From Anaerolineales bacterium (GTDB taxonomy: Bacteria > Chloroflexota > Anaerolineae > Anaerolineales > Villigracilaceae), in NCBI GenBank assembly GCA_030583925.1, contig CP129482.1, positions 3,698,001-3,762,000 on the forward strand: a stretch of 64,000 bases of DNA, in the 5' to 3' direction. Below, in pieces: positions 46,878 through 54,260 of the stretch. The position numbers were made by a program, and so were the translations under genes. The notes beneath the pieces are model-generated. The model made no database searches. It saw only the letters and a program-made list of their open reading frames with translations, and had not been told where the DNA came from. The first letter of the stretch is position 1. The number at the start of each line of letters is the position of its first letter.

Positions 46878-47162
46878 ATGAAATTCGAATGGGATGAGAA
46901 CAAACGACGCGCCAATATCCGTAAACACGGCGTTGATTTCGTTGACGCGGCATCCATCTTCGACGGAGACGTTGTGGTCATTTTGGATGACCGCTTTGAG
47001 TATGGTGAGGCGCGTTACATCGCATTCGGATTGTTGAGAGGCAAGTCAATCAAAGTCATTGTTGTCGCGTATACGGAACGCGGCGGCAACGTACGGATCA
47101 TTTCCGCCCGAAAGGCATTGAAACATGAAGAATCCTTCTACTTCGAACAAATCGCAGACTGA
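46878..47162 (+). CDS. brnT: BrnT-family toxin (ribonuclease)
   Basis: A 94-residue protein with the BrnT pattern: FEWDENKRRANIRKHGVDF at the start, then ARYIAFGLLRGKSIKVIVVAY (17-21 residues each), TERGGNVRIISARKA with the catalytic-type Arg/His set, and KHEESFYFE at the end. BrnT is an RNase toxin neutralised by BrnA. GGGAG lies 5 bases before the ATG. The brnA frame overlaps the end by 38 bases, the usual toxin-first order. The pair is part of a small insert between the two L,D-transpeptidases. Confidence 0.88.
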   Translation: MKFEWDENKRRANIRKHGVDFVDAASIFDGDVVVILDDRFEYGEARYIAFGLLRGKSIKVIVVAYTERGGNVRIISARKALKHEESFYFEQIAD

Positions 47163-47412
47163 TTGGAAGCGTCTCGACGCAATGACGGACGACGACATTG
47201 ACGCGAGCGATATTCCTCCCGTTACCCCGGAGATGTTCGCCAAAGCGGTCGTGAAGCGCGGTTTGAAAACCCGAGATAACAAAGCTCAGCTCACGATCCG
47301 CGTGGACAGAGACGTGTTGAACTGGTTCAAGTCTCGGGGGCGCGGCTACCAGACCCAGATCAACGCCTTATTGCGCGCCTTCATGGAAGCCAGCAAATCT
47401 GCGCGGCGGTAA
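47125..47412 (+). CDS. brnA: BrnA-family antitoxin
   Basis: A 95-residue antitoxin with an acidic, flexible N-terminus (DAMTDDDIDASDIPP) and a C-terminal ribbon-helix-helix DNA-binding part (AQLTIRVDRDVLNWFKSRGR followed by GYQTQINALLRAFMEA), which is the usual BrnA layout. BrnA binds BrnT and represses their shared promoter. The gene overlaps brnT by 38 bases in another frame. An inner ATG (MTDDDIDA) is a possible alternative start. Confidence 0.88.
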   Translation: MKNPSTSNKSQTDWKRLDAMTDDDIDASDIPPVTPEMFAKAVVKRGLKTRDNKAQLTIRVDRDVLNWFKSRGRGYQTQINALLRAFMEASKSARR

Positions 47413-47511
47413 TACAATCGTTTTCCCCAATAACAGTGAAAAGTAGTCAAGTTGAGGAAAGATATTTTAGGGATCGCGATTTTTGGCTTGGCTACCCAAG
47501 GAGGCGTTGCC

Positions 47512-48378
47512 GTGTTTCCAAAACTTATTTTTCTTGTTATGGCGATCGCCCTCCTCGCCGCTTGCGCCGCGCCCGCCCAGCAGACTTCCGAAGTCTCGGA
47601 GACTTCGGAAGTCTCAACCGCCACCCCCGCACCCACCGAAACGCCGACTTTCACACCCACCTCCACCTCCGAACCAACGGCAACGACTGAACCATACGAT
47701 CTCGAAGCCGAATACGCCAAGCAAACGGCAATCATCGAAAATGCTGTTAATAATGAAGTTGATTTTGCGTATCTAAACTCACCAGAATATCTTAAATCAC
47801 TGCATGAGAAAAACGCAAAGGGTGAGTTCCCAAAAATTTCACCTGAGGCTGTTTATGTTGAGGCGGGTACGATTGACTTGAACTATAAAGATCTTGAGGA
47901 AAATCCCTCGAATGTGTTTTTGAAATACGGTGGAGACAACGCAATTCTATTTACTAAAGCCTGGAAATGGAAACTTCGTGAATATCGCCCATACGCTGTT
48001 GTTGATGCAGGTGTCTCCAAAATAGGTGAATCCGAAATTGGCTTTTATGTTCTCAAGTGGAAAAATTTCGACGGATCGGAAGCTTTTTGGGGGTACATTT
48101 TTTTACGCCCAAAAAACGACACACTTACAAACACCTTTCTGGATAGAATTAACAGAAAAGGAGGTGGTTATCCCTCTATTGCTTATTGGCGTTCCCCTGA
48201 TTTTTGTAATAACCTTGAAAGTTACATCTATGGCAACCATTCCGATTATTGTAATCTTATAAGTAATAATCCGCATTCAGCTGTACCCAAAGATATTCTT
48301 AGTGAGTGGAACAAAACAGGTATTCTCAAAATGGATTTTTTACCGATCTCACAATCATTGCCTCGTCTTCTACCATGA
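47512..48378 (+). CDS. Lipoprotein of unknown function with Thr/Pro-rich linker
   Basis: A 288-residue lipoprotein. A TTG at 47452 also opens the frame, but the GTG at 47512 has a perfect AAGGAGG site 7 bases upstream and gives VFPKLIFLVMAIALLAAC, a lipoprotein signal with Cys18. A linker rich in Thr and Pro follows (TATPAPTETPTFTPTSTS), a style common in Chloroflexota surface proteins. The first linker residues (TSEVSETSEVS) are encoded by a 31-base palindromic repeat. The C-terminal 200 residues have no family I recognise and include NVFLKYGGDNAILF and FDGSEAFWGYIFLRP. AT-richer than flanking genes. Confidence 0.75.
   Translation: MFPKLIFLVMAIALLAACAAPAQQTSEVSETSEVSTATPAPTETPTFTPTSTSEPTATTEPYDLEAEYAKQTAIIENAVNNEVDFAYLNSPEYLKSLHEKNAKGEFPKISPEAVYVEAGTIDLNYKDLEENPSNVFLKYGGDNAILFTKAWKWKLREYRPYAVVDAGVSKIGESEIGFYVLKWKNFDGSEAFWGYIFLRPKNDTLTNTFLDRINRKGGGYPSIAYWRSPDFCNNLESYIYGNHSDYCNLISNNPHSAVPKDILSEWNKTGILKMDFLPISQSLPRLLP
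47583..47613. repeat. 31-base near-perfect palindrome inside the lipoprotein gene
   Basis: GACTTCCGAAGTC, a CTCGG spacer and GACTTCGGAAGTC pair almost perfectly over 31 bases. A homologous 31-base element sits at 60074-60104 between recG and the next gene, where the same ends read GACATCCGAAG and CTTCAGATGTC. Here it is read in frame as TSEVSETSEVS. Confidence 0.75.
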
Positions 48379-48489
48379 AAAAATAATCACATTACGAATT
48401 TTGCACTTCAAAAATTTTTCGCTATCACATCACTAAGCCAATTGGTACTTTAAAAGTATGTAAAAGGTTGGTAAATTGGATAGTGAACG

Positions 48490-49149
48490 ATGTATAAATT
48501 CAAAATAATAGTTTTGTCCATATTATTTTGTTTACCAATTTTCTTTTGGACACCAAATGAAATAAGTGCACAGCAGTGTTGCACAAATGCTGACTGTGGC
48601 GGACAAACATGTCTAAACCCACCCTTGGTAAACTGTGGACCAATTGCTGGTTATGGTACTTGCACAGGCGGAGGAGAGGAATGTGGGAGCGGATAGGGCG
48701 CTGGATGCCCTGTTGGATATCAATGTCTCCAAGGCGATTGTTGCCTTAATTCACGAGTTGTAAATGGCGTATGCACTGGCGGGACCGTCGGTTGCGGCGG
48801 GAACAAAGGCGTTGGTGAATCTTGTATCCAAGATTGTGAATGTCAATCAGGCAACTGTAACAATAATAGTGTCTGCACTGGAGGTGGAGGGGGCGGTGTT
48901 CAGTGTTCAAGCCCCATCAACTGCCCCGCTGGATCAACAAGAGGAACAGCACAAGTTTCTACTTGGGAAGATTGTGCGCAGTGTTTTCCACCACTTCCGG
49001 GATCGGCGCAACTTCAAGGGGCATGCAGTAATTGGTACGACCCGCCTCAGGAATGTGGAGATTGGACTTTGGTCGCGTGGGGATGCAGGCCGAGATCAAA
49101 GTATAAGAAGAATATAACAACGGAACAAATCCTCCCCATTTCCAGTTAA
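48490..49149 (+). pseudogene. Cys-rich secreted protein broken by one in-frame TAG
   Basis: The frame opens at ATG 48490 with a signal peptide (KIIVLSILFCLPIFF) and a Cys-rich segment (CCTNADCGGQTC, CTGGGEECGSG). It meets TAG at 48694-48696 and then continues in the same frame for 150 more codons to TAA at 49147-49149. The part after TAG is also Cys-rich, with about 22 cysteines (GCPVGYQCLQGDCC, ESCIQDCECQSGNC, CSSPINCPAGS, DCAQCFPPLPGS) and ends KYKKN. This continuity argues that one 219-codon gene was broken by a single stop, or that the stop is read through. Family unknown. Confidence 0.7.
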
Positions 49150-49158
49150 ACTTGCATC

Positions 49159-50184
49159 ATGCTCAATCCGCAACTCACCCGCCGCGAGTTCCTCAAACTC
49201 GTCAGCGCAGGGACGCTCGCTTACGCGCTCAAAGATCTCAAGCTCAGCCACGCGCTTGCCGCGACCAACATCACGCAAGGATGTATGACCATCAGCGGCG
49301 TTCCGCTGTACGACGCGCCGAGTTTCAGCGCGAACAAAGTCCATCACTTCGGCAAGGACGAGGTGGTGAAAGTCACCGCCATCGAGGAGAACGGGGAATT
49401 CGGCAACGATTTCAACAGCGCGTGGTATCAGATCAACGGCGAGGGATACAGTTATTCAGGCTGGGTTCTCCCCGTCGAGATTCAATACCAGAAACCGAAT
49501 TTCAACCTGCACGAGAAGGGACAACTCGGCGAGATCACGATTCCCTTCGTAGACGTGAAACTCGATCCGTTCGTTTACGCCAAGCGCGGCTATCGGTTGT
49601 ATTACAAGTCCACGCATTGGGTGAAGCGCGTGGTGGTGACGCGCGAAGAGAAAAGCATCTGGTATCAAATTTACGACTCGCAACTGCGGAAATATTTTTA
49701 CGTCCCCTCTCACGCCATGCGCCTCATCCCCGACGGGGAACTGACTCCGCTTTCCTCCGAAGTTCCCGACGGGGAGAAGAGAATCGTCGTTGATTTGACG
49801 AATCAACTCGTCACCGCGTTCGAGGGCGACGCGCTTGTTTTTTCACAGCGTTGTTCCAGCGGCGCGGCAGGGACGGAAACGCCGACGGGCGAGTTCCTCA
49901 CCTATCACAAGGGACCGTCCGTCCACATGACGAATCAAGGCGACGCGCTGGAGAACATTTATAATCTACCCGGCGTGCCGTGGTGCGCGTTCTTCACGGG
50001 AGTCGGCAACGCGTTCCATGGAACGTATTGGCACAACGATTACGGGCGTCCGCGCAGTCACGGCTGCGTGAACCTGCCGTCAGACGCCGCGAAATTTCTC
50101 TATCGGTGGACCAGCCCGAACGTCCCGCCTGAAACGGAATATCTCCACAGACCTGGCGAAGGAACGCGCGTCCAAATTTTTTAG
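49159..50184 (+). CDS. Tat-exported L,D-transpeptidase (YkuD domain), copy 2
   Basis: A 341-residue paralogue of the enzyme at 45800. The Tat signal is TRREFLKLVSAG with an alanine-rich end (SHALAAT, about residue 35). SH3-like modules follow (TISGVPLYDAPSFSANKVHH, and YSGWVLPVEI), then the YkuD domain with His287 and Cys303 in HGTYWHNDYGRPRSHGCVN. The last 60 residues align almost without gaps to copy 1. The gene starts 9 bases after the end of the Cys-rich frame. Differences in the middle modules may give a different substrate. Confidence 0.9.
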   Translation: MLNPQLTRREFLKLVSAGTLAYALKDLKLSHALAATNITQGCMTISGVPLYDAPSFSANKVHHFGKDEVVKVTAIEENGEFGNDFNSAWYQINGEGYSYSGWVLPVEIQYQKPNFNLHEKGQLGEITIPFVDVKLDPFVYAKRGYRLYYKSTHWVKRVVVTREEKSIWYQIYDSQLRKYFYVPSHAMRLIPDGELTPLSSEVPDGEKRIVVDLTNQLVTAFEGDALVFSQRCSSGAAGTETPTGEFLTYHKGPSVHMTNQGDALENIYNLPGVPWCAFFTGVGNAFHGTYWHNDYGRPRSHGCVNLPSDAAKFLYRWTSPNVPPETEYLHRPGEGTRVQIF

Positions 50185-50188
50185 AGTA

Positions 50189-50209
50189 GCGCAAGATGGC
50201 ATCTTGCGC
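50189..50209. repeat. Short perfect hairpin GCGCAAGAT-GGC-ATCTTGCGC
   Basis: Nine-base perfect arms with a 3-base loop between the transpeptidase stop and the next gene's ribosome site. There is no T-run behind it, so it is not a classic terminator. It fits the general pattern of dispersed palindromes here. Confidence 0.65.
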
Positions 50210-50224
50210 CACCAAGGAAAATCC

Positions 50225-50806
50225 ATGAATCCAATTTTTCAACATCCGCATTATTTGCTCAAACGTCAGGCGATCGCGCTGACGGGAAAATTCCGCATCT
50301 ACGACCCGATGCAAAATCTCGTGCTGTTCAGCGAGCAAAAGATGTTCCGCTGGAAGGAGGACATCCGCGTGTACGGCGATGAAGCGAAGACGCGTGAAGT
50401 GCTGAGCATCAAAGCGCGGCAGATCATGGATTTTTCGGCGGCGTATGATGTGGTGGATAGCGAGATGAATCAAAAGGTTGGCGCGCTGCGGCGCAAGGGA
50501 CTGCGTTCAATTTTGCGTGACGAATGGGAAGTGTTAGACGAGAATGACAACGTGAAAGGTTTGCTCTTTGAAGACAGCATGGGTCTCGCGTTACTGCGCC
50601 GTCTCGTGCTTGGCTCGTGGCTTCCGCAAAACTATGACATTACTTTCGGCACAACGCGCGTCGCCGACCTCAAACAAAATTTCAACCTCTTCCGTTATGA
50701 ATTGAACCTCGATTTCAGCATGGATATTGCGCGCACACTAGATCGCCGCCTCGGCATCGCGGCGGGCATTCTGCTCGCGGCGGTGGAAGGAAAACAGGAT
50801 AGTTAA
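50225..50806 (+). CDS. LURP-one/scramblase-like beta-barrel protein
   Basis: A 193-residue protein. The start at ATG 50225 is set by AAGGAAA 8 bases upstream. It begins MNPIFQHPHYLLKRQ, has a first strand set (LTGKFRIYDPMQNLVLFSEQ), a repeated pattern LSIKARQIMDFSAAYDVVDS, and an end IARTLDRRLGIAAGILLAAV. This is the plan of LURP-one-related / YxjI proteins with a Tubby-like barrel enclosing a C-terminal hydrophobic helix. Function in bacteria is not defined, though membrane or lipid binding is a common suggestion. No partner is obvious. Confidence 0.7.
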   Translation: MNPIFQHPHYLLKRQAIALTGKFRIYDPMQNLVLFSEQKMFRWKEDIRVYGDEAKTREVLSIKARQIMDFSAAYDVVDSEMNQKVGALRRKGLRSILRDEWEVLDENDNVKGLLFEDSMGLALLRRLVLGSWLPQNYDITFGTTRVADLKQNFNLFRYELNLDFSMDIARTLDRRLGIAAGILLAAVEGKQDS

Positions 50807-50811
50807 TGCTT

Positions 50812-50880
50812 AACCGCCAAGTACGCAAAGGACGCGAAGACTTAATTTATTTTACTTGGCGGTCTTTGCGTTCTTCGCAG
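50812..50880. repeat. CCGCCAAG/CGCAAAG dispersed repeat
   Basis: The spacer contains CCGCCAAGTACGCAAAG at the left and, inverted, TACTTGGCGGTCTTTGCG at the right, ending just before the next gene. The arms are shuffled copies of the same words (CCGCCAAG, CGCAAAG, GCGAAG). No coding content. Confidence 0.65.
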
Positions 50881-50887
50881 TAAAAAA

Positions 50888-51307
50888 ATGTCAAAACAAC
50901 CTCTCTTCGCTGGTCTCGTTGTGGATGAATCAGGTCGCTTCGTGGAAACTGCGTTCGTGGGCGATGAACCGTGTTACGTTGTGGACGACGACGGATTCCG
51001 CCGTCACATTCCCTCTGAGCAAATTGATCGCGAAGTTTTCAAGCAGATCACCGATCTAATGAAAGGCAGTGAAGATTTCCTCTCCGAACAAACTGCCAAG
51101 ATGATCGGGCAGGAGGATGTCTTCACCAAAGCCGCCATCGAACAGCAATTGAAAAATATTGACAAACAATTCGACCAGCTCGCGCAAAACGGCATCCCTG
51201 AAGATATGCGCGCCTACCTCGGCATGATGGGCTTCAAGGTTGTGATCAACTTGCACGGCGAGGTTGTGCGAATAGAGCAACCAGGCGCGGGCGGGGATGA
51301 AGAGTAA
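50888..51307 (+). CDS. Conserved protein of unknown function
   Basis: A 139-residue soluble protein. It begins with a beta-rich part (FAGLVVDESGRFVETAFVGD, then CYVVDDDGFRRHIPSE), continues with a helical middle (ITDLMKGSEDFLSEQTAKMI, then AAIEQQLKNIDKQFDQLAQN), and ends with a short MGFKVVINLHGEVVRIEQP strand pair and an acidic tail. No signal peptide or membrane helix. No family is recognised. It follows the LURP-one-like gene on the same strand, and the two may be cotranscribed across the 81-base repeat-bearing gap. The stop is just ahead of a strong hairpin. Confidence 0.6.
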   Translation: MSKQPLFAGLVVDESGRFVETAFVGDEPCYVVDDDGFRRHIPSEQIDREVFKQITDLMKGSEDFLSEQTAKMIGQEDVFTKAAIEQQLKNIDKQFDQLAQNGIPEDMRAYLGMMGFKVVINLHGEVVRIEQPGAGGDEE

Positions 51308-51324
51308 TTGAAAATTCAAATCGC

Positions 51325-51379
51325 AGGGGCACAGCGAGATGAATGACGGTCGCGCCTTTTCAAGATTCGCTGTGCCCCT
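51325..51379. repeat. Perfect 13-base inverted repeat between converging genes
   Basis: AGGGGCACAGCGA at 51325-51337 and its exact complement at 51367-51379 enclose 29 bases. It lies between the ends of the plus-strand gene (stop 51307) and the minus-strand GT39 gene (stop codon CTA at 51378-51380, which overlaps the right arm). It could serve as a two-way transcription stop, but T-runs are lacking. Confidence 0.7.
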
Positions 51380-52865
51380 ACTTGCTTAAGTCATAGAAAA
51401 ATAAATAAACGGACGTTCCTGATTTGAGAATCTCGCGGCGCTTTTCGCCGATCGAATCCAAATATGCGACAAGAACATCGCGCTCGTTGAAACCTCCCTG
51501 CTCGTAGACGTGGGAGAACAATACCCACACCCGCTTCTCTCCGACGAGCGGGCTGATTCGCCGCTTCAACGTTTCGCCGTCGGGATAGTCTTCGATTCTG
51601 CTGGACACATACTCGACATTTTCCAACCCATAAAACGGAGCATAATAGCGGAACGCGGGTTCTGCCCACGCGGTGACGAACAGCGCGTCGCCGTCCTTCC
51701 ACGAATCCGCCAGCGCTTGCATCGTCGGGCGAATGTGTTCGTAATATTTTGGCGAGATAAAGTTTTGAGTTGATGTGATGAGCGGATTGATGAGCAAATA
51801 TCCGCCGAGAAGGATCGTGGAAATTGTTGCCGCCAATTTGTTCGAGGCAAAAATTTCTGCCGTAAACTCTACCGCTTTGCCTAGGAGGATGATACCCAAC
51901 GGAATCAAGAACAGACTCAACCGTCCGCTGACGGGATACAGCCGCAAAGCGGAGGCGGTGAAAGCGAAGAGGGCTGTAAAAGCAAAAGCGATGGCGAGAC
52001 TTTTCTGTTCCCGAAACAACACGAACCAACCTGCGAGAATCAGAATCAAAACAAGCAACGGGATAAATCGAACGTTAAACTGATACACGATCAGTTCGTT
52101 CAACCAGTTCAGGTCGCTCCACGGGGGAAGTGGAAGAAAGCCATCCGCCCAATACTTTGTGAGGTAATTGTTGCGACTCAGGTCTCGCAAGTTGATGAAA
52201 TACAACGCCGCCAAATTCGCCAGCCAGAGCAAGCCAATGACAAAAGCCGTTCGTAAATTTTGAAAATCACGCGCCTGCAAAAACTGGATGACGAGCGCGA
52301 CGCCAATTCCCGCGAGGACGAACAAGGCTGGATGCGAGAACCACAGCGCGAGAATCCCTGTCAAGCCGAGCAGGATAAAATTTTTTCTGTTGATTTGATT
52401 TTGGAAGATGGGAATCGCCAGCAAAAGTAAACCCAGCGCGGCAGCTACATCCACGATGTATTGTTTGGCTTCGGAGGTGTAGTCAATCAGTTGGGGGTTG
52501 AATGCGAACAGCGCAAGGGCGAGGAGATTGCTTCGTCGTCGCTCCGCTCCTCCTCGCAATGACATAAGCAAGCGATAAAACAACCACAGCGATGCTACCC
52601 CTGCGAGGAAGGGGAAAAGCCGCAAGGCAAGTTCCGTTCGCCCGAGAGTCGAATTGATCAATTTTTCGACGAGCAAAAATCCCAGCGGCGCGCCTTGATC
52701 GTAATCGAGCGGCTGAAAGAGTTGGGCAAAATTTCGGTTGACGATGTTCAGCGCGAGCATGGCTTCGTCTGCCCAGAGGGAGCGACCGCTGAGGTATTGC
52801 CGCAGGCGGAGAACCACGCCCAAAAATATCACGGCGTAGGATATGGTTTTTTCGGAGAGTTTCAT
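51378..52865 (-). CDS. GT39-family membrane glycosyltransferase
   Basis: A 495-residue membrane protein with about 10 helices. The loop SGRSLWADEAMLALNIVNR at residues 26-44 holds the Asp-Glu pair of the GT39 family, and PLDYDQGAPLGFLLVEKL follows. Start at ATG 52865. A TTG three codons earlier is less likely. Residues 101-115 (MSLRGGAERRRSNLL) are encoded by half of a dispersed palindromic repeat that has been inserted in frame in a loop between two helices. The gene is outside the main block and isolated, on the minus strand between plus-strand genes. Acceptor unknown (protein or lipid). Confidence 0.78.
   Translation of the reverse strand: MKLSEKTISYAVIFLGVVLRLRQYLSGRSLWADEAMLALNIVNRNFAQLFQPLDYDQGAPLGFLLVEKLINSTLGRTELALRLFPFLAGVASLWLFYRLLMSLRGGAERRRSNLLALALFAFNPQLIDYTSEAKQYIVDVAAALGLLLLAIPIFQNQINRKNFILLGLTGILALWFSHPALFVLAGIGVALVIQFLQARDFQNLRTAFVIGLLWLANLAALYFINLRDLSRNNYLTKYWADGFLPLPPWSDLNWLNELIVYQFNVRFIPLLVLILILAGWFVLFREQKSLAIAFAFTALFAFTASALRLYPVSGRLSLFLIPLGIILLGKAVEFTAEIFASNKLAATISTILLGGYLLINPLITSTQNFISPKYYEHIRPTMQALADSWKDGDALFVTAWAEPAFRYYAPFYGLENVEYVSSRIEDYPDGETLKRRISPLVGEKRVWVLFSHVYEQGGFNERDVLVAYLDSIGEKRREILKSGTSVYLFFYDLSK
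52521..52563. repeat. Half of the TCATTGCGAG repeat, inside a coding region
   Basis: The 43 bases match the right half of the element at 63482-63569: both read GATTGCTTCGTCG and, after a short variable part, CTCCTCGCAATGAC. It is in frame in the GT39 gene and encodes residues 101-115. Confidence 0.72.
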
Positions 52866-52880
52866 CGTCGTCAATTATAG

Positions 52881-53031
52881 GGCAAACGGCGAGTCCGTTT
52901 CAACTAAGTTCCTGACGCAGTTGTACTGCGTCAGGGCTGTCGGCAGTGCAACTGCCGCCACATCATTGGGGCAAACGGGAAGTCCGTTTCAACGGACTTT
53001 GTAGGAATAGCACGGGGGTTCATCCCCGTGC
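52881..53031. repeat. Cluster of short palindromes and direct repeats
   Basis: This gene-free stretch holds CCTGACGCAG-TTGTA-CTGCGTCAGG (52911-52935), CGGCAGT-GCA-ACTGCCG (52941-52957), GCACGGGG-GTTCAT-CCCCGTGC (53010-53031), and two direct copies of a 24-base word starting GGCAAACGG and ending GTCCGTTTCAAC (52881-52904 and 52970-52993). The second copy extends into a stem AAGTCCGT/ACGGACTT. No open frame crosses it. From 53032 to 53166 I see only unstructured sequence. Confidence 0.75.
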
Positions 53032-53166
53032 GGGTTCGAGGCGTGAGCAAGTTGTAGGAAATTGAATCAACCCTCCCGCGCGGGGTTGAGGCGGCGATAA
53101 CGTTTCAGGGTTTGAATCAGCCATCCCTGCGGAGGAAGCGGGCATCAAATTGCAATCCGTTCCCCG

Positions 53167-53195
53167 TTGTAGAATCCTTTTTTAGGGCGTACAAT
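53167..53195 (+). promoter_or_regulatory. Sigma-70-type promoter for corA
   Basis: TTGTAG at 53167-53172 and TACAAT at 53190-53195 are separated by exactly 17 bases. Transcription would start near 53202 and produce a leader of about 130 bases before the corA ATG at 53333. This is the clearest promoter in the window. Confidence 0.6.
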
Positions 53196-53201
53196 ACGTC
53201 A

Positions 53202-53332
53202 TCATGTTTCATCAGGACGAGAGCCAGCCTCCCAGTTTGGGGAGGAGTTGCGCCGCACAAAAACAGTCAACCCCTGTCACGTAGGAGGTGAGCGCGCCTC
53301 TTGCGTGAATATTCTCATGCAAGGAGGCAGTA
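53202..53332 (+). promoter_or_regulatory. Structured leader of corA, possible regulatory RNA
   Basis: The leader has a stem CCTCCC-AGTTT-GGGGAGG at 53228-53245 and a second, longer stem at 53278-53307 with CACG at one end and CGTG at the other and AGGTGAGCGCGCCT in the middle. The ribosome site AAGGAGG (53321-53327) follows. The length and two stems just ahead of a divalent-ion transporter suggest metal- or translation-linked control. I do not recognise the M-box or any other known riboswitch consensus. Confidence 0.35.
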
Positions 53333-54259
53333 ATGCTCACCATTTACAAAACTACCGAGGGCGGAATCGAAGAATTGAAATCTATGGAGAACGGCACGTG
53401 GGTGAAAGCCATTGACCCGTCTGCCGAAGAAATTCAGCAACTTGTACAATGGGGCGTTGACGCCGATTACATCAATTATTCGCTCGACTTCGACGAGATG
53501 CCGCGCATGGAGCGCGACGAAGAATACACGTTCATCTTGATCCGCATTCCGCATCGTCAACCCGATAGCGATGTGCCTTACATTACAATCCCTCTTGGAA
53601 TTTTGATCAGGGGCAACACGATCATCACCATTTGCCGCTACGACAAAGAAATGTTCAACGTCTTGGCGAACGGAAAATACCGCCTGCTCAAAACCGGCAA
53701 ACGCTATCGTTTTGCTCTATATATCTTTTTAGAAACCGCCACGCGTTATCTCACTCACTTGCGTGAGATCAACCGCATCACGGAAGTGTTGGAAGACCAG
53801 TTGCAAAAATCTACGCGCAATCGTGAGGTGCTCGAACTGTTGAAATACCAGAAGAGCCTCACCTATTTTGCCACCGCCCTGCGCTCGAACGAAGTGATGA
53901 TGGAACGCGTGCAGCGCACGCAGATCTTCAACACCTACGCGGAAGATCAAGACCTGCTCGAAGACGTTCTCACCGAAAACCAGCAAGCGATTCAAATGAC
54001 GACCATTACCACCGAGATCCTATCCAGCATGATGGACGCGTTCGCTTCGATCATCTCGAACAACCTCAACACGGTGATGAAAGCGCTCGCCGCGATCACG
54101 ATCATCATCAATGTGCCGGCGGTCGTCGCCGCGTTCTATGGCATGAACGTCAGCCTGCCCGGCGAGGGACATCCGCTGGCGTTCCTCGGGGTCTTCGGCT
54201 TTGCCCTCGGGTTGACTGCCCTTGCCACATTCATTTTTTACAAGCGCGACTGGTTCTAG
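53333..54259 (+). CDS. corA: CorA-type divalent metal (Mg2+/Co2+) transporter
   Basis: A 308-residue protein with a large cytoplasmic N-terminal domain and two membrane helices at the end. The first helix leads into the signature Tyr-Gly-Met-Asn (residues 269-272, FYGMNVSLPG), and the second is LAFLGVFGFALGLTALATFI, followed by the basic tail YKRDWF. The regulatory domain includes EEYTFILIRIPHRQ and long helices up to residue 240. AAGGAGG precedes the ATG. The SMP-30 gene begins one base after the stop. CorA family is clear, and ion choice is not. Confidence 0.92.
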   Translation: MLTIYKTTEGGIEELKSMENGTWVKAIDPSAEEIQQLVQWGVDADYINYSLDFDEMPRMERDEEYTFILIRIPHRQPDSDVPYITIPLGILIRGNTIITICRYDKEMFNVLANGKYRLLKTGKRYRFALYIFLETATRYLTHLREINRITEVLEDQLQKSTRNREVLELLKYQKSLTYFATALRSNEVMMERVQRTQIFNTYAEDQDLLEDVLTENQQAIQMTTITTEILSSMMDAFASIISNNLNTVMKALAAITIIINVPAVVAAFYGMNVSLPGEGHPLAFLGVFGFALGLTALATFIFYKRDWF

Positions 54260-54260
54260 C

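Noticed and set aside
46851..46880. Promoter TTGACG/TACAAT with 17-base spacing just before brnT
   Set aside because: The -10 would overlap the brnT start codon itself (ATG at 46878), so transcription would begin inside the gene. The GGGAG site also lies in the spacer. Probably chance, unless a downstream start is used.
52881..52994. CRISPR-like array from the two 24-base direct copies
   Set aside because: Only two copies, the spacing is 65 bases with other palindromes inside, and no cas gene is present.
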